This document shows positions 62,415 to 64,000 of a stretch of DNA of 64,000 nucleotides, one piece after another. Under the pieces are notes generated by a model. It searched no databases, was not told where the DNA came from, and saw only the letters and a list, made by a program, of their open reading frames with translations. Source of the DNA: JBKBUF01 sp046290815 (GTDB lineage Bacteria; Bacteroidota; Bacteroidia; Cytophagales; Cytophagaceae); the NCBI GenBank assembly GCA_046290815.1, contig JBKBUF010000025.1, positions 1 to 64,000 of the forward strand, read 5' to 3'. Every line of letters starts with the position of its first letter. Within the stretch, counting starts at the first letter, position 1. The translations under genes and the position numbers were made by a program.

Positions 62415-64000
62415 ATGTCTTCAATATTTCTTCTCTTATATAATTTCTTTCAATCAAGAAGGTGGCTGCTTGGCTTGTTTATTCTTGCTGTTGTTGCTAT
62501 AGCAGGATTTTTCGCTTCAAGACTTGATGTACAGGAAGATCTGAGTAAGGTCATGCCTAGTGATGAAAAGATAAATAAGATGAATCTTGTTTTCCGCAAT
62601 TCAAAATTTGCCGACAAGATGGTATTCAACATTTATCTTTCTGATAGCACTATTGCTGCGGATCCGGATAAACTGGTTGATTTCTGTGAAGAAATGGTAG
62701 AAGGTCTTTCTTCACTTCAGCCTGATTACATAAGTGAAATCAATCATAAGGTATCGGATGAAATGATGGGAGAGGTGTATAATACTTTCTATGAAAATAT
62801 CCCTTTTTTCCTTGATGAAAATGATTACAAAAAGATTGAAGAAAATATTCAGAGAGAAAATCTTGATTCGGCCTTTGCAAGAAATTACAAGACTTTAATG
62901 TCCCCCGCAAGCGTGGTCCTAAAGCAATTTATAGTGAAGGATCCGGTAGGAATAAGTTTTCTGGGTTTGAAAAAACTTCAGGATCTGCAGGTGGAAGATA
63001 ACTATGAATTATATAATGGTTATGTAATGACCAAAGATCATCGCAATCTTTTGTTTTTTATATCGCCTGCCCACTCAAATAACGAGACAGCAGCGAATGG
63101 TGTGATGATAGATAAAATGGAAGGGCTGATCGATAGCCTGTCCACTCTACACAAAGGTGAGGTTAACGCAGATTATTTTGGCGCTGTGGCTATGTCCGCG
63201 GCCAATGCTAAAAGAATTAAAAGCGATCTGGCTCTTACAGTTACCATAGCCATACTAATACTGGTAGTATTTATCAGTATGTTTTTCAGAAGAGCAGAAA
63301 TTGTATTTTTGATATTTCTCCCTGTTATTATTGGCGGACTTATTTCCCTTGCCATAGTTTATTTTATAAAACCTGATGTGTCTGCGATTGCATTAGGAAT
63401 GGGTTCGGTTCTACTTGGTATAACAATAGATTATTCACTACACATTTTTACACATTTTAAAAGTACCGGTTCGGCAAAGTCGGTGATTAAAGATCTTACA
63501 ACACCATTATTGTTGAGCAGTCTGATAACTGCATCCTCTTTTGGCTGTCTTATGTTTGTGAAATCTGAGGCATTACAGGATCTGGGTTTGTTTGCAGGTA
63601 TAAGTGTAGTCAATGCAGTACTTATCGGATTAATTGTGCTTCCGCATTTGCTTAAAAGGAAAGCCAATGAACAAAATACCGGCCATGTACCTCATGCAGG
63701 TGGTCTCTCTTTTATTTACAAATACACTTCGTACAGATTTGACAAAAATAAATACCTGATAGCAGCAATAGTGATTATTACCTTTGTATGTTCTTATACC
63801 TACAAAAATGTGACTTTCGAAACAGACATGCTCAAGATGAATTATGTTTCGGAAAAGCTATATAACGCACAAAAGAATCTGGATAAAATCAGTACGATTT
63901 CACTTAAGTCAGTATATCTGATATCCAGTTCAGATAATCTGGAAGACGCTCTTGCAAAGAATGAAGCTTTAATGCCACAGATCAATGCTTTAAAAGAAAA
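62415..64000 (+). CDS. MMPL/RND-family exporter, truncated by the window edge
   Basis: At least 528 residues from ATG 62415; the frame is open at base 64000. One N-terminal helix (~16-35), a periplasmic domain with VMPSDEKIN (~45-270), then a cluster of membrane helices with GSVLLGITIDYSLHIF, the RND/MMPL signature, and LLLSSLITASSFGCLMF. A second periplasmic domain starts near 470. Known: MMPL proteins in aryl-polyene clusters move the lipid-linked pigment to the outer leaflet or outer membrane. Six bases after the glycosyltransferase. Confidence 0.9.
   Translation, partial: MSSIFLLLYNFFQSRRWLLGLFILAVVAIAGFFASRLDVQEDLSKVMPSDEKINKMNLVFRNSKFADKMVFNIYLSDSTIAADPDKLVDFCEEMVEGLSSLQPDYISEINHKVSDEMMGEVYNTFYENIPFFLDENDYKKIEENIQRENLDSAFARNYKTLMSPASVVLKQFIVKDPVGISFLGLKKLQDLQVEDNYELYNGYVMTKDHRNLLFFISPAHSNNETAANGVMIDKMEGLIDSLSTLHKGEVNADYFGAVAMSAANAKRIKSDLALTVTIAILILVVFISMFFRRAEIVFLIFLPVIIGGLISLAIVYFIKPDVSAIALGMGSVLLGITIDYSLHIFTHFKSTGSAKSVIKDLTTPLLLSSLITASSFGCLMFVKSEALQDLGLFAGISVVNAVLIGLIVLPHLLKRKANEQNTGHVPHAGGLSFIYKYTSYRFDKNKYLIAAIVIITFVCSYTYKNVTFETDMLKMNYVSEKLYNAQKNLDKISTISLKSVYLISSSDNLEDALAKNEALMPQINALKE

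Noticed and set aside
1..64000. tRNA, rRNA, integrase or attachment sites
   Set aside because: No cloverleaf-like stretch, rRNA-like sequence, integrase or direct-repeat boundary was recognised by eye. A tRNA or covariance-model scan would be decisive.

Overview
ORGANISM. The window looks like chromosomal DNA of a gliding, polysaccharide-degrading member of the Bacteroidetes (Cytophagales, Cytophaga/Sporocytophaga-like; this placement is inference). The grounds are: AT-rich DNA; eight proteins with type IX secretion (T9SS) C-terminal sorting domains, one of them the gliding-associated type; TAnnTTTG-type -7 promoter boxes; and a dialkylresorcinol/aryl-polyene (flexirubin-type) pigment cluster. 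LAYOUT. 1-3.6 kb: the tail of a T9SS substrate, a long AT-rich intergenic region, a NagB glucosamine-6-phosphate deaminase fused to a PIG-L/LmbE deacetylase domain, and an ACP-phosphodiesterase-like protein. 3.7-14 kb (minus strand): a TIM-barrel glycosidase with a CBM6, two tandem related propeller/PKD secreted proteins, and a GH20 beta-hexosaminidase. 14.6-21.4 kb (plus): a five-gene operon of two outer-membrane beta-barrels, two paralogous lipoproteins and a small T9SS-sorted protein. 21.5-23.4 kb: a 7TM-DISM receptor whose C-terminus is a transposase-type zinc ribbon. 23.6-30.2 kb: two GH18 chitinases and two GH16 glucanase-like enzymes, one a large multi-module protein. 30.6-34.7 kb: a membrane pyrophosphatase, a small membrane protein, a tandem universal stress protein and a stand-alone receiver. 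34.8-64 kb: the pigment region, running off the right edge. HOW THE GENES WORK TOGETHER. GH18, GH20 and NagB/LmbE form a chitin-to-fructose-6-phosphate route (inference). Together with the GH16 enzymes they suggest attack on chitin plus beta-glucan, as found in fungal walls. No SusC/SusD pair or TonB-dependent receptor is present, so oligosaccharide capture may depend on the beta-barrel/lipoprotein operon. In the pigment region an aromatic ammonia-lyase would supply the aryl starter and a PaaK-like ligase would activate it. Two ACPs, several ketosynthases (one lacking the catalytic Cys, so chain-length-factor-like), FabG and two hotdog dehydratases would build the polyene. DarB and DarA would make the dialkylresorcinol. 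LpxL-like, BtrH-like and C45-like proteins are candidates for the final ester bond. ABC, LolA-like and MMPL proteins would handle export. BEST NOVELTY CANDIDATES. These are the 7TM receptor fused to a transposase-derived DNA-binding module, the beta-barrel/paralogous-lipoprotein operon with a terminator-like hairpin in its leader, the hotdog dehydratases with apparently complementary missing active-site residues, and several structured DNA elements at 6.3, 14.5, 21.4, 23.4 and 41.1 kb.
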